Source: JABDIP01 sp965237625
GTDB lineage: Bacteria; Pseudomonadota; Alphaproteobacteria; DSM-16000; Inquilinaceae
Length of the DNA stretch: 64,000 bases
NCBI GenBank assembly: GCA_965237625.1
Contig: CBDEGD010000012.1
Coordinates: 186,001 to 250,000, forward strand
Direction: 5' to 3'
Position numbers and translations under genes: made by a program. Of this stretch, positions 8,483 through 16,835 are shown in pieces. How positions within the stretch are numbered: position 1 is the stretch's first letter; each line of letters opens with the position of its first letter. The notes under the pieces were generated by a model that saw only the letters and a list, made by a program, of their open reading frames with translations, was not told the origin of the DNA and did not search any database.

Positions 8483-9559
8483 TCAGCCCGGCTCGTCCAT
8501 GGCCAAAAGAGGCGACACGCTCAATTCATCCGCGATCTTGCGAAGGACCGCGACGAGGTTCGGGTGCATCGGAATACCCGACACGCTGCGTTCGCGATAG
8601 ACGGCCAGGCTTCGTTCGCCCGGAATACGCACGGAGTCCTGCCCGGGAAGCACCGGCGATGCCCGCATGTCGCGGAAGACCGTGTCGGCGGTTCGCTTGA
8701 ACTGGCCTGGATCCCCGAACGCATCGAGTGAGATGGCGGCGATGAACTGCCCGGTATTGGTCGGGCTGACGGTATCCGCAGTGAAGTCGACGACATCCTT
8801 GCCGAAGGCGGCGGCGTTCAACGTTCCTGCAAGAAGCCCGATCGCCATGGCGAGGCCATAACCCTTGGGTCCGCCGATGGGCAACAGAAAGCCCTCTTTC
8901 TGCCGCCTTGGATCGGTCAGCGGTTTGCCGTCGCGGCCGACCATCCATCCTTCGGGCATGGTCTCGCCGCGCTGCGCCAGTGTCTTGATCTTGCCGGCGG
9001 CCGCTACGGTCGTCGCCATGTCCAGGACCAGCGGCGGCTCCTCGCCGGCGGGCACGGCGATGGCGATCGGATTGGTGCCCAGCAGCAGCTCGGTCCCGCC
9101 CCAGGGCGGCACATGGTTGGCGCTGCCCACCGCGCCATAAAGGCCGATCATTTCGCGTTCGATCGGCATCCCGACATACAGGGATGCCGGGCCGGCATGA
9201 TTGCCGTTGCGGATGCCGACCCAGCCGATGCCGTGCTGCGCCGCCTTTTCCATCGCCAGCTCGGTGGCGAACAGCATGGCCAGATGGCCGAGGCCGTTAT
9301 CGCCATCGACCACCGCCGTCGCCCCATTGTCGACGGCAACGGAGATGTTCGGCGTCGCATTGGTGCCGCCGTCGCGCAGGCGGGCGCTGTATTGCTTCAG
9401 GCGAAAGATGCCATGGGTGTCGTGGCCATGAAGATCGGCCTTGACCATCAGGCCGGCGACAATTCCGGCATCGCGCACGGGCACGCCGAGCGCGACGAAG
9501 GCGTCTATCAGAAACCGCTCGACATCCCCGGCCGCGAAACGAGAGGTCTCAGCGCTCAA
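8483..9559 (-). CDS. Ldh family (malate/lactate/ureidoglycolate-type) NAD(P) dehydrogenase
   Basis: Member of the type-2 malate/L-lactate dehydrogenase family, oxidoreductases of 2-hydroxy acids that do not use a classical Rossmann fold. 358 aa. HGHDTHGIFRL near residue 45 carries the catalytic His; GNHAGPAS, GTNPIAIAVP, LDMATTVAAAGKI and GGPKGYGLAMAI are the conserved family blocks. It starts 24 nt after the permease stop in an operon with an ABC importer and two FAH enzymes, so it likely oxidises the imported hydroxy acid or an intermediate. Confidence 0.88.
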   Translation of the reverse strand: MSAETSRFAAGDVERFLIDAFVALGVPVRDAGIVAGLMVKADLHGHDTHGIFRLKQYSARLRDGGTNATPNISVAVDNGATAVVDGDNGLGHLAMLFATELAMEKAAQHGIGWVGIRNGNHAGPASLYVGMPIEREMIGLYGAVGSANHVPPWGGTELLLGTNPIAIAVPAGEEPPLVLDMATTVAAAGKIKTLAQRGETMPEGWMVGRDGKPLTDPRRQKEGFLLPIGGPKGYGLAMAIGLLAGTLNAAAFGKDVVDFTADTVSPTNTGQFIAAISLDAFGDPGQFKRTADTVFRDMRASPVLPGQDSVRIPGERSLAVYRERSVSGIPMHPNLVAVLRKIADELSVSPLLAMDEPG

Positions 9560-9583
9560 CTCCAGCCCCCATTCCGACCGGCA

Positions 9584-10339
9584 TCAGATGCGTGAGCCGG
9601 CATAGTATTCGACCCGGTGCTCCAGCCAGCCGATCAAGGAGGACAGGCCGAGCGCGAAGACGAACAGGATCAGCGTCAGGGCCCAGAATTCCTCCATCTG
9701 GAAGTTCCGCGAGAAGGTCTGGAACATCCGGCCGAGTCCGACGATGGAGACCAGCAACTGGCCGATCACCACGCCCTTGACGGCCCGGATCAGCCCCATG
9801 CGGATGCCGGCGAGGATTTCCGGCATGGCGGCCCAGAACAGCACCTTGGTCAGCAATTGCCATCTCGTGGCGCCGAACGAATTGCCCATCTCGGAAAGGG
9901 ACGGGCTGATATGGCGAACGCCGGCATAGGTATCCAGGGCGATGATCCAGATGGCGAACAGCACGACGGTGACGATGATCGTCGTGGTGCCCAGGCCGAA
10001 CAGTAGCATCAGCACCGGCACCAGCGACGACAGCGGGGCGCTGGCGAAGATATTGACCCACATACCGAGCACCTTGTTGGCCACTTCGATGCGGCCCATG
10101 GCGAAGCCGATGATGACCCCGCCGACGATCGCGATGACCATGCCGATGGTGAAGGTCTCAAGCGATATCAGCGCCGCCGCCTGGAAGTCGTTGCGCAGCG
10201 CCACATGGGCCAGTTCGGCCAACACGGCGGAGAGCGGCGGGAAGATGAACACCAGATCGAGTTGACCGACGATCTCCCAGATCGCGGCCCAGATCAGCAG
10301 GGAAAAGACAGCGGGTATTCGGCGTCCGAAAAGGGTCAT
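9584..10339 (-). CDS. ABC transporter permease, NitT/TauT (SsuC-like) type
   Basis: Inner-membrane permease of 251 aa with about six predicted helices. The ATPase-contacting loop reads SEMGNSFGATRWQLLTKVLFWAAMPEILAGIRMG, the EAA motif of nitrate/sulfonate/taurine importers. It follows the ATPase gene by 9 nt and precedes the dehydrogenase gene by 24 nt. A second permease of the same type is encoded two genes upstream, so the importer is probably a heterodimer. Confidence 0.9.
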   Translation of the reverse strand: MTLFGRRIPAVFSLLIWAAIWEIVGQLDLVFIFPPLSAVLAELAHVALRNDFQAAALISLETFTIGMVIAIVGGVIIGFAMGRIEVANKVLGMWVNIFASAPLSSLVPVLMLLFGLGTTTIIVTVVLFAIWIIALDTYAGVRHISPSLSEMGNSFGATRWQLLTKVLFWAAMPEILAGIRMGLIRAVKGVVIGQLLVSIVGLGRMFQTFSRNFQMEEFWALTLILFVFALGLSSLIGWLEHRVEYYAGSRI

Positions 10340-10348
10340 CGGTCCGGC

Positions 10349-11155
10349 CTAATCCAGATACTTGCGCAGGTTCTGCCAAATCTCCTCGACGGTATCGAGA
10401 TAGACCTTGTCCCGCCGGATATCGTCGGGGCTCACGTCGCGGCTGATCTCCGGCCGGATTATCTGCTGAATGCGCCCCGGTCTGGGCGACAGCAGAACGA
10501 TCCGGTCCGAGACGTAGACCGCCTCTTCGATGGAGTGGGTGACGAAGATGACGGTTTTCTTCTCGATCGCCAGAAGACGGAGCAAATCCTCCTGGAATTT
10601 GCGCCGCGTCTGTTCGTCGACGGCGGAGAACGGCTCGTCCATCATCAGCACGTCGGCATCGACCGCCAGGGCCCGGGCGAGGCCAACCCGCTGGCGCATT
10701 CCGCCGGACAATTCGTGCGGATATTTGTCCTCGAAGCCGGACAACCCGACCTCGTTGATATAGTGACGGGCCTTCTCTTCACGCTCCACACGCGCATCGC
10801 CGCGCAGCTCAAGCCCGAACCCCACATTGCGCAGCACGCTCGCCCAGGGCAGCAGCGCGAAATCCTGGAATACGAAGGCGCGCTCGGGTCCGGGGCCGGT
10901 GACCGCCTTGCCCTTGACCAAGATCTCGCCCGCGCTGGGCTCCAGCAGCCCGGCGATGATCTTCAGCAAAGTGGTCTTGCCGCAGCCGCTCGGCCCCAGC
11001 AGGGTCGTCATCTGGCCGGTCGGGAACCCCAGGTTGATAGCGTCGAGGGCGTGCACATCGCTGCCGTAGAATTTGGTGATGTCGCGCACCTGGACGATGT
11101 TCTCGGCGGCTTCCTCCGCGCCGTGCCCCGGGGCGGTTTCCATGGCGAGTGTCAT
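10349..11155 (-). CDS. ABC transporter ATP-binding protein, NitT/TauT type
   Basis: Cytoplasmic ATPase of 268 aa that powers the importer encoded around it. Walker A GPSGCGKTT, Q-loop VFQDFALLPW, signature LSGGMRQRVGLARAL, Walker B VLMMDEPFSAVD and the H-loop VTHSIEEAVYVSDR are all present. Its ATG overlaps the stop of the upstream permease gene by 4 nt (11152-11155), a sign of translational coupling. Confidence 0.93.
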   Translation of the reverse strand: MTLAMETAPGHGAEEAAENIVQVRDITKFYGSDVHALDAINLGFPTGQMTTLLGPSGCGKTTLLKIIAGLLEPSAGEILVKGKAVTGPGPERAFVFQDFALLPWASVLRNVGFGLELRGDARVEREEKARHYINEVGLSGFEDKYPHELSGGMRQRVGLARALAVDADVLMMDEPFSAVDEQTRRKFQEDLLRLLAIEKKTVIFVTHSIEEAVYVSDRIVLLSPRPGRIQQIIRPEISRDVSPDDIRRDKVYLDTVEEIWQNLRKYLD

Positions 11156-11958
11156 GTCCGGCTCTTCTTTTTTTCAGGTCGGAAGTACTTGATTTCGGCT
11201 TTCTCCAGCAGCCCGACGGTCAGGGCGGAGAACACGATGATCGAGAAGATCGCCGCATACATCTCGGCATATTCCGCCACCGAGCGGTGATAAGTGATCA
11301 GATCGCCGACGCCGGTCGGGGTGATCAGCAATTCGGCCAGGATGACGCCGATGAACCCGGCAGCGACGCCGAGCCGCAAGCCGGCGAAGATCACCGGGCT
11401 GGCGTTCGGAATGATCACCTTCCAGATCTGCTGAAATCGCGAGCCCTGGAATGACTGGCACATCTGGATCAGGGTCGGGCTGGCATTGCGGACCGCCTTG
11501 TAGGCGTTGAGGACGATGATCGGCGCGGCAAGGATGATCACCGCGACCACTTTCGCCGTCATGCCGATGCCGTACACGAAGGTGATCAACGGGATCAGCG
11601 CTGCCACCGGTGCGGCCTGAAGAACCACGAAGATCGGTTCCCAGAACCACTGGAATTTGCGGTTCAGGCCCATGCTGACGCCGAGCACAACGCCGAAGCC
11701 GCCGGAGATCCCGACGCCGATGATCAGCGGCTTGAGGGTGTCCGCATAGGCCAGGATCATGCGGCCGTCCAAGATCATCTCGATCAGCGCGCGCATGGTG
11801 TCGGTGAAGGTTGGAAATGCAACGCTGATGGGGATGATGCCGCCGATCTGCCACAGCGCGAATACCGCCAAGATCGATAGCAGCCGGTACAGCACGTCTC
11901 GGGATACGCCGAACATCGTCGTCGCCGGCTCGACCAGAACCGTCGTCATGGTCTGCAT
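11152..11958 (-). CDS. ABC transporter permease, NitT/TauT type
   Basis: 268-aa inner-membrane permease with about six hydrophobic helices and an EAA loop (IQMCQSFQGSRFQQIWKVIIPNASPVIFAGLRLG). It is the first membrane gene after the binding protein and ends in a 4-nt overlap with the ATPase gene. The C-terminal KYFRPEKKKSRT tail is cytoplasmic and basic. It pairs with the permease at 9584-10339. Confidence 0.9.
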   Translation of the reverse strand: MQTMTTVLVEPATTMFGVSRDVLYRLLSILAVFALWQIGGIIPISVAFPTFTDTMRALIEMILDGRMILAYADTLKPLIIGVGISGGFGVVLGVSMGLNRKFQWFWEPIFVVLQAAPVAALIPLITFVYGIGMTAKVVAVIILAAPIIVLNAYKAVRNASPTLIQMCQSFQGSRFQQIWKVIIPNASPVIFAGLRLGVAAGFIGVILAELLITPTGVGDLITYHRSVAEYAEMYAAIFSIIVFSALTVGLLEKAEIKYFRPEKKKSRT

Positions 11959-12034
11959 GGTTCGCTACCCATCAACAGGGATGAGTCCAAGGCGTGGCCG
12001 GCCCCCGTCGCGGCGACGGAGGCCGGCACAGGCC

Positions 12035-13039
12035 TTAGATCCGGCCGACGCGGTCCAACACCGTGTTCAGCGGGTCGAGATACCAGAAATCCTCCACCTT
12101 CAAGGCGCCTGGATCACCCTCCAGGGTTCCCGACGAGGAGTAGAACTCGAAGTCCTGGCGGACCGAGTCCACGCCGCCGCCATTGTTGGGGTAGAGATCG
12201 ATGCTCACGCCCTGGGTGAAGGATGGCAGGATGTCGGCGACGTCCTCCTGCTCCAGATCCGGCATGACGTTGTACTGGTCGCGCAATGCGATGACGGCGT
12301 TCGGATCCTCGTTGATCTCCCGCCAGACGCCGAGCAGCTCTTCCAGCAGGATATCGACGGCTTCGCTTTCCTGCTCGAGCCACTCGGTATTCGCATAGAG
12401 CGCTTCGTCGCTCGCCTCGATCGGAGGCAGCGGCAGGGCCAGGAACTTGCCCGGCGCCTCGCGCTGCAGGAGCTGCAACCGCTCGAAATCGACGATCGAC
12501 GCATTCAGGCGTCCCTGCAGCAACGCGCCGGCCCGCACCGCGGAACCCGGCACATAGCTGATCGAGTTGTATTCGACGCCATGTTCCGTCGCCATCAGGT
12601 TCATGATCGCCTCGGTTCCGGAACCGCGGCCATGCACCGCCACATCCGCCCCGTCGAGATCCTCCCAGGACTGATACACCTCGGAGTTGACGATCGGATA
12701 GAACCGGAGCTGCGAGAGCTGGTAGAACATGCGGATCGGCGCATTGACCTTCTGGATCAGCGCATAGGGCGTGCCGACACCGATATCGGCCTGTCCGCCG
12801 ACGATCGCCTGGGCGGCGATGTCCTCCGATTGCAGATAGCTCACCTCAACCTGGACGCCGCGCGCTTCGGCCCGGGCAACGGCGGCCATGAAATTGGCCA
12901 TGTCGGGACCGGGAATGTCGCCAAAGGCGACGTGCATCGAGCCCTTATCCTGTGCGCCGGCCGGAATGGCCGCTAAACCGACCATGGCAACCATGGCGGC
13001 TGCCGTGCAGATCATATTGAACGCCTTGCGTATCGTCAT
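12035..13039 (-). CDS. Periplasmic substrate-binding protein (NMT1/TAXI-like) of ABC importer
   Basis: Secreted binding protein of about 334 aa. A signal peptide (MTIRKAFNM... to PAGAQ, about 29 residues) precedes a mature chain with SEDIAAQAIVGGQADIGVGTPYALIQ, the NMT1/THI5-like pattern of sensing aromatic or small anionic ligands. The ATG at 13039 follows AGGAGG by 5 nt, so the 34-residue upstream extension is rejected. It is second in the leftward operon, 82 nt after the FAH gene, and supplies the ligand to the two permeases and ATPase downstream. The ligand is unknown; the enzymes around it suggest a hydroxy or keto acid. Confidence 0.85.
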   Translation of the reverse strand: MTIRKAFNMICTAAAMVAMVGLAAIPAGAQDKGSMHVAFGDIPGPDMANFMAAVARAEARGVQVEVSYLQSEDIAAQAIVGGQADIGVGTPYALIQKVNAPIRMFYQLSQLRFYPIVNSEVYQSWEDLDGADVAVHGRGSGTEAIMNLMATEHGVEYNSISYVPGSAVRAGALLQGRLNASIVDFERLQLLQREAPGKFLALPLPPIEASDEALYANTEWLEQESEAVDILLEELLGVWREINEDPNAVIALRDQYNVMPDLEQEDVADILPSFTQGVSIDLYPNNGGGVDSVRQDFEFYSSSGTLEGDPGALKVEDFWYLDPLNTVLDRVGRI

Positions 13040-13121
13040 GTTTTCCTCCTGTTGCCTCTTATTGTTTCGGCGGCGCCCCGGACCCACCCTCCCGGTTCCG
13101 GTGCGCCACCGAATAGGCGGA

Positions 13122-14105
13122 TCATCGTCCGCCTTCTTCACTCATCGTCACGTCCGCCATCACGTTGCTCAGCTCGCCGATGCCTTCGATCTCGCAGGTC
13201 ACCCGGTCGCCATGGCGTAAAAAGTTCGGCGGATCCATGGCGTAACCGACACCCGAAGGCGTTCCGGTCGCCAGCACGTCGCCGGGCTCCAGCGTCATGC
13301 CCTCCGAGAGTGATTCCACCAGCGTCGGGACCGAAAAGATCATGTCCCCAGTATTGCCGTCCTGTCGAAGTTCGTCATTGACCCGTGTGCGGATCGCCAG
13401 ATCGTCATAGGCGGGTAGCTCATCCAGCGTGACGATGCACGGCCCCATCGGGCAGAACGTATCCTGCCCCTTGCCCTTCAAGAATTGCCCGCCATGCCGC
13501 CGCTGCAGGTCTCGCGCCGTGACGTCGTTGATGATGGTCAGCCCGAAGATGTGCTCATTGGCGCGTTCGGCCGGAATATTGCGCCCCCGCTTGCCGAACA
13601 CCACGCCCAGCTCGACCTCGTAATCGATCTTGTCCGATACCGCGGGATCCAGCCGGATCGAGGCGTTCGGGCCGATCACGGCGGTCGGCGGCTTGGAGAA
13701 GAAGACCGGGTATTGCGGCGTCTTGTCCGCGACCTGTTGCGCCCGGCTCGATTCCGTGACGTGGGCGCGATAGTTGCTTCCGACGCAGAATACGTTTTTC
13801 CGGGGCCGATGCAGCGGCGCCAAGAGCGCTACGGAGTCATTGGAGATCCGGGCGGAGTCGAACATCGCGTCTTCCGCGGAATCCCGGATCAGCCGGGCGC
13901 CTTCGAGGAATTGTTCGCCAAGCGCGATGAACCCGGTCAGATCATCGGGAATTGCCGGCTCCGAGCCGAACTGGCCGAGAACCGACAATCGTCCATCGAT
14001 GGCGCACTGCAATGCCCGCCTCAGATCCACGATGCAGCCCGGCAACAAAAGCCCCGGCCGCGCCTCTCCATTGGCCTGATCGGTCTGAAAGGTGACAAAC
14101 CGCAT
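13122..14105 (-). CDS. Fumarylacetoacetate hydrolase family protein (long form)
   Basis: 327-aa FAH-family hydrolase or hydratase, first gene of the leftward operon. The N-terminal FAH extension (MRFVTFQ...GLLLPGCIVDL) is followed by the catalytic domain with VFCVGSNYRAHVTE, the metal ligands in YEVELGVVFG, NDVTARDLQ, and ATGTPSGVGYAMDPP. It is much longer than the second FAH gene at 7706, so the two are not simple duplicates. Its start is only 315 nt from the divergent FadR-type regulator, and two AACCAAT-type palindromes lie between. Confidence 0.9.
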   Translation of the reverse strand: MRFVTFQTDQANGEARPGLLLPGCIVDLRRALQCAIDGRLSVLGQFGSEPAIPDDLTGFIALGEQFLEGARLIRDSAEDAMFDSARISNDSVALLAPLHRPRKNVFCVGSNYRAHVTESSRAQQVADKTPQYPVFFSKPPTAVIGPNASIRLDPAVSDKIDYEVELGVVFGKRGRNIPAERANEHIFGLTIINDVTARDLQRRHGGQFLKGKGQDTFCPMGPCIVTLDELPAYDDLAIRTRVNDELRQDGNTGDMIFSVPTLVESLSEGMTLEPGDVLATGTPSGVGYAMDPPNFLRHGDRVTCEIEGIGELSNVMADVTMSEEGGR

Positions 14106-14276
14106 CTAACGTCACTCCGCCGGTGACGGCCAAAACCGTCCGTCGGCGCGCCGCGCGGCCTCTCCGGCAATCCTGAAATTGTTCAAGTCGGCTAGTGCCA
14201 ACGATCCCCCCTCGCGGATCACGACTTGCTGTCGTTTGACCGCCATCCCGGGCCGGAAACCGGCTTACACCATTTT

Positions 14277-14296
14277 CCAACCAATGCCCGAATGGT
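14277..14296. promoter_or_regulatory. Candidate FadR-type operator, FAH side
   Basis: CCAACCAATGCCCGAATGGT is an imperfect inverted repeat (ACCAaT / AaTGGT) sharing the AACCAAT half-site of the better palindrome at 14390. It sits about 170 nt upstream of the FAH start, in the divergent promoter region. Binding is inferred only. Confidence 0.45.
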
Positions 14297-14389
14297 AGAA
14301 TATGGTTGAACATTGAGTCAATGCGCCATCTTGTACGAATGGCGGCAAGCATACTTGACTGCGCCGATCTTTCGGCCAATCATTGCGCA

Positions 14390-14409
14390 AACCAATATGC
14401 CGATTGGTT
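14390..14409. promoter_or_regulatory. Candidate autoregulatory operator of the GntR/FadR gene
   Basis: AACCAAT-ATGCCG-ATTGGTT is a perfect 7-bp inverted repeat with a 6-nt spacer ending 11 nt before the regulator ATG; it abuts the Shine-Dalgarno (GGAG). FadR-family operators commonly contain TGGT/ACCA half-sites, which fits. Occupancy here would block both transcription and ribosome access. Confidence 0.6.
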
Positions 14410-14420
14410 GGAGCGAATGA

Positions 14421-15113
14421 ATGTCTACGACCGAGAATGAAGGCCAAAGCGCCCTGACGCAGCTGCGCGCCTTCCTGGCTCAACATGAGCTGGGGATGAA
14501 CGACCGGCTTCCGCCGGAGCGCGAGCTGTGCAGCAAGTTGGGCGTGACCCGCACGGCATTGCGGAATGCCCTGGCGACGCTGGAGGCGGAGGGCCAGCTT
14601 TGGCGCCGGGTCGGCAAAGGGACGTTCGTCGGCGCCCAGCCGATCGACGATTTCTCGGACATCGCCAAGATTACCAGCCGGACCAATCCGGCCGAGGTGA
14701 TGAGCGCTCGCCGTCTGATCGAGACCGAGTTGGCGCGCGTCGCAGCGCTCAACGCGACCGCCGCCGACATCGAGGAAATGCGCGTCTGCCTGGCGAAGAG
14801 CAAGGCGGCCGCGAATTGGCGGCAATACGAAAGCTGGGACAACCGGTTGCACCGGGTCGTCGCCCAGGCGACCGGCAGCACCCTGCTCCTGGCCCTGTTC
14901 GACACCCTGAACGCGGTGCGCCGCGCCGTTGTCTGGGGCCGGCTGCGGCCGAACAAGCCGAAGCCCGCGGTAAACCACCACAGCTTCACGGAACATGCCG
15001 AAATCGTCACCGCGATCGCCGAGCGCGACCGGGATCGCGCCGCCGCCGCGATGGGCCGGCATCTTGAATCGGTCGAGCGCAACCTGCTGCGGCCAAGAGC
15101 GGCGGCGGAGTGA
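14421..15113 (+). CDS. FadR/GntR-family transcriptional regulator (FCD domain)
   Basis: 230-aa regulator. A GntR winged helix (residues 10-75: NDRLPPERELCSKLGVTRTALRNALATLEAEGQLWRRVGKGTFV) precedes an all-helical FCD ligand domain with the metal-site residues in ESWDNRLHRVVAQATGS and NHHSFTEHAEIVTAI. It is divergent from the FAH/ABC/Ldh operon and probably represses it until a pathway acid binds. Palindromes at 14277 and 14390 are candidate operators. The three His residues suggest a metal-assisted carboxylate ligand site, as in many FCD proteins. Confidence 0.9.
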   Translation: MSTTENEGQSALTQLRAFLAQHELGMNDRLPPERELCSKLGVTRTALRNALATLEAEGQLWRRVGKGTFVGAQPIDDFSDIAKITSRTNPAEVMSARRLIETELARVAALNATAADIEEMRVCLAKSKAAANWRQYESWDNRLHRVVAQATGSTLLLALFDTLNAVRRAVVWGRLRPNKPKPAVNHHSFTEHAEIVTAIAERDRDRAAAAMGRHLESVERNLLRPRAAAE

Positions 15114-15251
15114 CCGGGCCGGGCCCAAAGCGGCGCGAAGGCAATCGCTGCTGACACGATGCTGTCAGTAGGGCCTTTCTATAGTCCCGGTTCCACAACC
15201 CGGACCCGCCGCGCGGGGCCGCGTCATCATCGTTCAAAGCGAGGACCGAGA

Positions 15252-15617
15252 ATGGGCAATCCCTTTATCTATGTCGAACTGCACGCGACCGATCCGAAGA
15301 AGGCGCAGGATTTCTATGGCGCCATGTTCGATTGGGAGTTCGAGGCGATGGAAACGCCGATGGGTCCCTATACCTTCATCAAGCCGGGCGACGGCACCCC
15401 CGGTGGGCTGGCTACCCTGGACCCGACAAAGGGAACGTCGCATTGGCTTTCCTATATCACCGTCGACGACATCGACGCGGCCACCGAGAAGGCACGGGGT
15501 CTGGGCGCGGAGCTGCTGCAGGGCAAGACCCAGGTGCCGAGCATGGGCTGGTTCACGGTGCTTGCGGACCCGGTCGGCGCCAAGATCGCGCTGTGGCAGT
15601 CGGCCCCGGAATCATAG
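15252..15617 (+). CDS. VOC family (glyoxalase/bleomycin resistance-like) protein
   Basis: Small 121-aa VOC-fold protein: IYVELHATDPKKAQDFYGAMFDW at the N-terminus and WFTVLADPVGAKIALWQ at the C-terminus form the paired beta-alpha-beta-beta-beta modules. Members bind metals or small ligands; no specific reaction can be assigned. The ATG at 15252 is preceded by GAGGACCGAG, giving a usable ribosome site, and begins exactly where homology to the fold begins, so the upstream 31 codons are rejected. Confidence 0.8.
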   Translation: MGNPFIYVELHATDPKKAQDFYGAMFDWEFEAMETPMGPYTFIKPGDGTPGGLATLDPTKGTSHWLSYITVDDIDAATEKARGLGAELLQGKTQVPSMGWFTVLADPVGAKIALWQSAPES

Positions 15618-15645
15618 GCGATCTTCGATCAGGTTTCCGTAGCCC

Positions 15646-15680
15646 CTCACCCTCCCGCGGCAAAGCCGCGGGAGGGTGAG
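15646..15680. repeat. Perfect hairpin, family C repeat half-element, possibly terminator
   Basis: CTCACCCTCCCGCGG, loop CAAAG, then the exact inverse to 15680: a 15-bp perfect stem. It lies between the convergent VOC gene and the transposase and could stop transcription from both. Compared with the full family C elements it ends abruptly at GGGTGAG, where the others continue GGGG; the IS110 element begins at or just after this point. Confidence 0.75.
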
Positions 15681-15695
15681 CATCTGTGTTTGGTG

Positions 15696-16688
15696 TCAAG
15701 CGGCATGATTGACCCAGAGCCTGTCATCTTTGAGCAGAGTGTTTGCGAGGACGACGAGCTTACGCATGACGGCGGTGAGGGCGACCTTTGGTTTTTTTCC
15801 GTTGCCGCGCAGTCGTTTGTAGAAGACGGCGAGGTCGGGATTGTGGCGCGCGGCGGAGAGTGCGGCCCAGTAGAGGGCACGGCGCGGCTGGGCGCGGCCT
15901 CCCTTGATATGGCGCGGTCGCTCTGTGTTGCCGCTGTCGTCGGCGAAAGGCGCCAGTCCGGCCAAGCAGGCGATGGCGTGTCGGTCGAGATAGCCAAGTT
16001 CGGGCAGGTCGGCGATGAGAGCTGCGGCGACGGCGGGGCCGACGCTGGGGATCGAGACGAGGATGGTGTAGCGCCGGGCGAGGGAGGTATCGGTGGCGAT
16101 GTGACTGTCGATCTGCGTGGCCAGACGCTTGATGTGGCTGTCGAGGCTTTTGAGCCGGCGTGCGAGCTCGCGCTTGAGGAAGCTCGTCTGGCTTGCCCCC
16201 AGCCGGTTGGCCAGCGCCGTGCGTTCAGCTGTCGCGGCATTGCGCGCATGGACCAGCTCTTGCAGCGCCTCGAGTGCCTCGGGCGCCGGCGGCCTGGCCT
16301 GTGGTGCCAGCGCGTCGCCGAGGATCGCCAGCATCCTGGCATCGACACGGTCGGTCTTGGCGCGCGTGCCCAGGGCTTCGGCGAACAGGCGCGAGCGCAG
16401 CGGGTTGACGACGGCCACGGCGAGGCCCGACTGGCTGAGCGTGCGGTGCGCCAGGCGGTGATATTTGGCTGTCGCCTCCATGACGACGAGCGCGACCTGG
16501 TGCCGGGCCAGCTCTCGTCTGAGACGCTTGATGCCGTCGCGGTTGTTGGCGACAGCGAGATCTCGGTCGAGCGGGTGGAGATGGACGTCGAGACGGTCTT
16601 TACAGACGTCGATGCCGACATACACTGTTTGTGCGTTTCGTGCTTCCGGCTGGATCTGGCCTTGCATGCGGGTCTGGCTCCCTATCAT
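15696..16688 (-). CDS. IS110-family transposase (bridge-RNA-type DEDD recombinase)
   Basis: About 330 aa from the ATG at 16688 (ATG 16667 is also possible). The N-terminal RuvC-like domain shows the DEDD acidic residues: D in VYVGIDVCKD, E in VVMEATAKYH, and two D in KTDRVDARMLA. After a coiled linker, the C-terminal transposase domain has SIPSVGPAVAAALIADLPE and GLAPFADDSGN, whose serine is the likely nucleophile. The gene appears intact. IS110 enzymes recombine a circular intermediate with a target chosen by a structured RNA encoded next to the gene. Confidence 0.92.
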   Translation of the reverse strand: MIGSQTRMQGQIQPEARNAQTVYVGIDVCKDRLDVHLHPLDRDLAVANNRDGIKRLRRELARHQVALVVMEATAKYHRLAHRTLSQSGLAVAVVNPLRSRLFAEALGTRAKTDRVDARMLAILGDALAPQARPPAPEALEALQELVHARNAATAERTALANRLGASQTSFLKRELARRLKSLDSHIKRLATQIDSHIATDTSLARRYTILVSIPSVGPAVAAALIADLPELGYLDRHAIACLAGLAPFADDSGNTERPRHIKGGRAQPRRALYWAALSAARHNPDLAVFYKRLRGNGKKPKVALTAVMRKLVVLANTLLKDDRLWVNHAA

Positions 16689-16835
16689 CTGTTCAGGACA
16701 AGCACGAAGGACCGGCGGACCAAGCTCACCCACGGTTCTGATCCAAGGGGGATACGGTCCCGCCGGTCCGGCCCAGCCCGAGCGGCCGCTCGGGCTGGGC
16801 CAGCGCAAATCATCACAGTTTCGCGCCTAAACGAA
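16689..16835 (-). ncRNA. Candidate bridge RNA region of the IS110 element
   Basis: About 150 nt of non-coding sequence upstream of the transposase start, inside the element. In the IS110 group the guide (bridge) RNA is transcribed from this position. The segment includes a 32-bp perfect palindrome (16770-16801) and several GGTCC/GGACC-type complementary stretches, so a transcript would be strongly folded. The two guide loops were not identified; the call rests on position and structure. Confidence 0.35.
16770..16801. repeat. 32-bp perfect palindrome upstream of the transposase
   Basis: GGCCCAGCCCGAGCGG followed directly by its exact reverse complement, with no spacer. It lies 82 nt before the transposase start within the presumed element end. 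It could be a stem of the bridge RNA, a transposase-control hairpin, or part of the original target. Confidence 0.9.
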
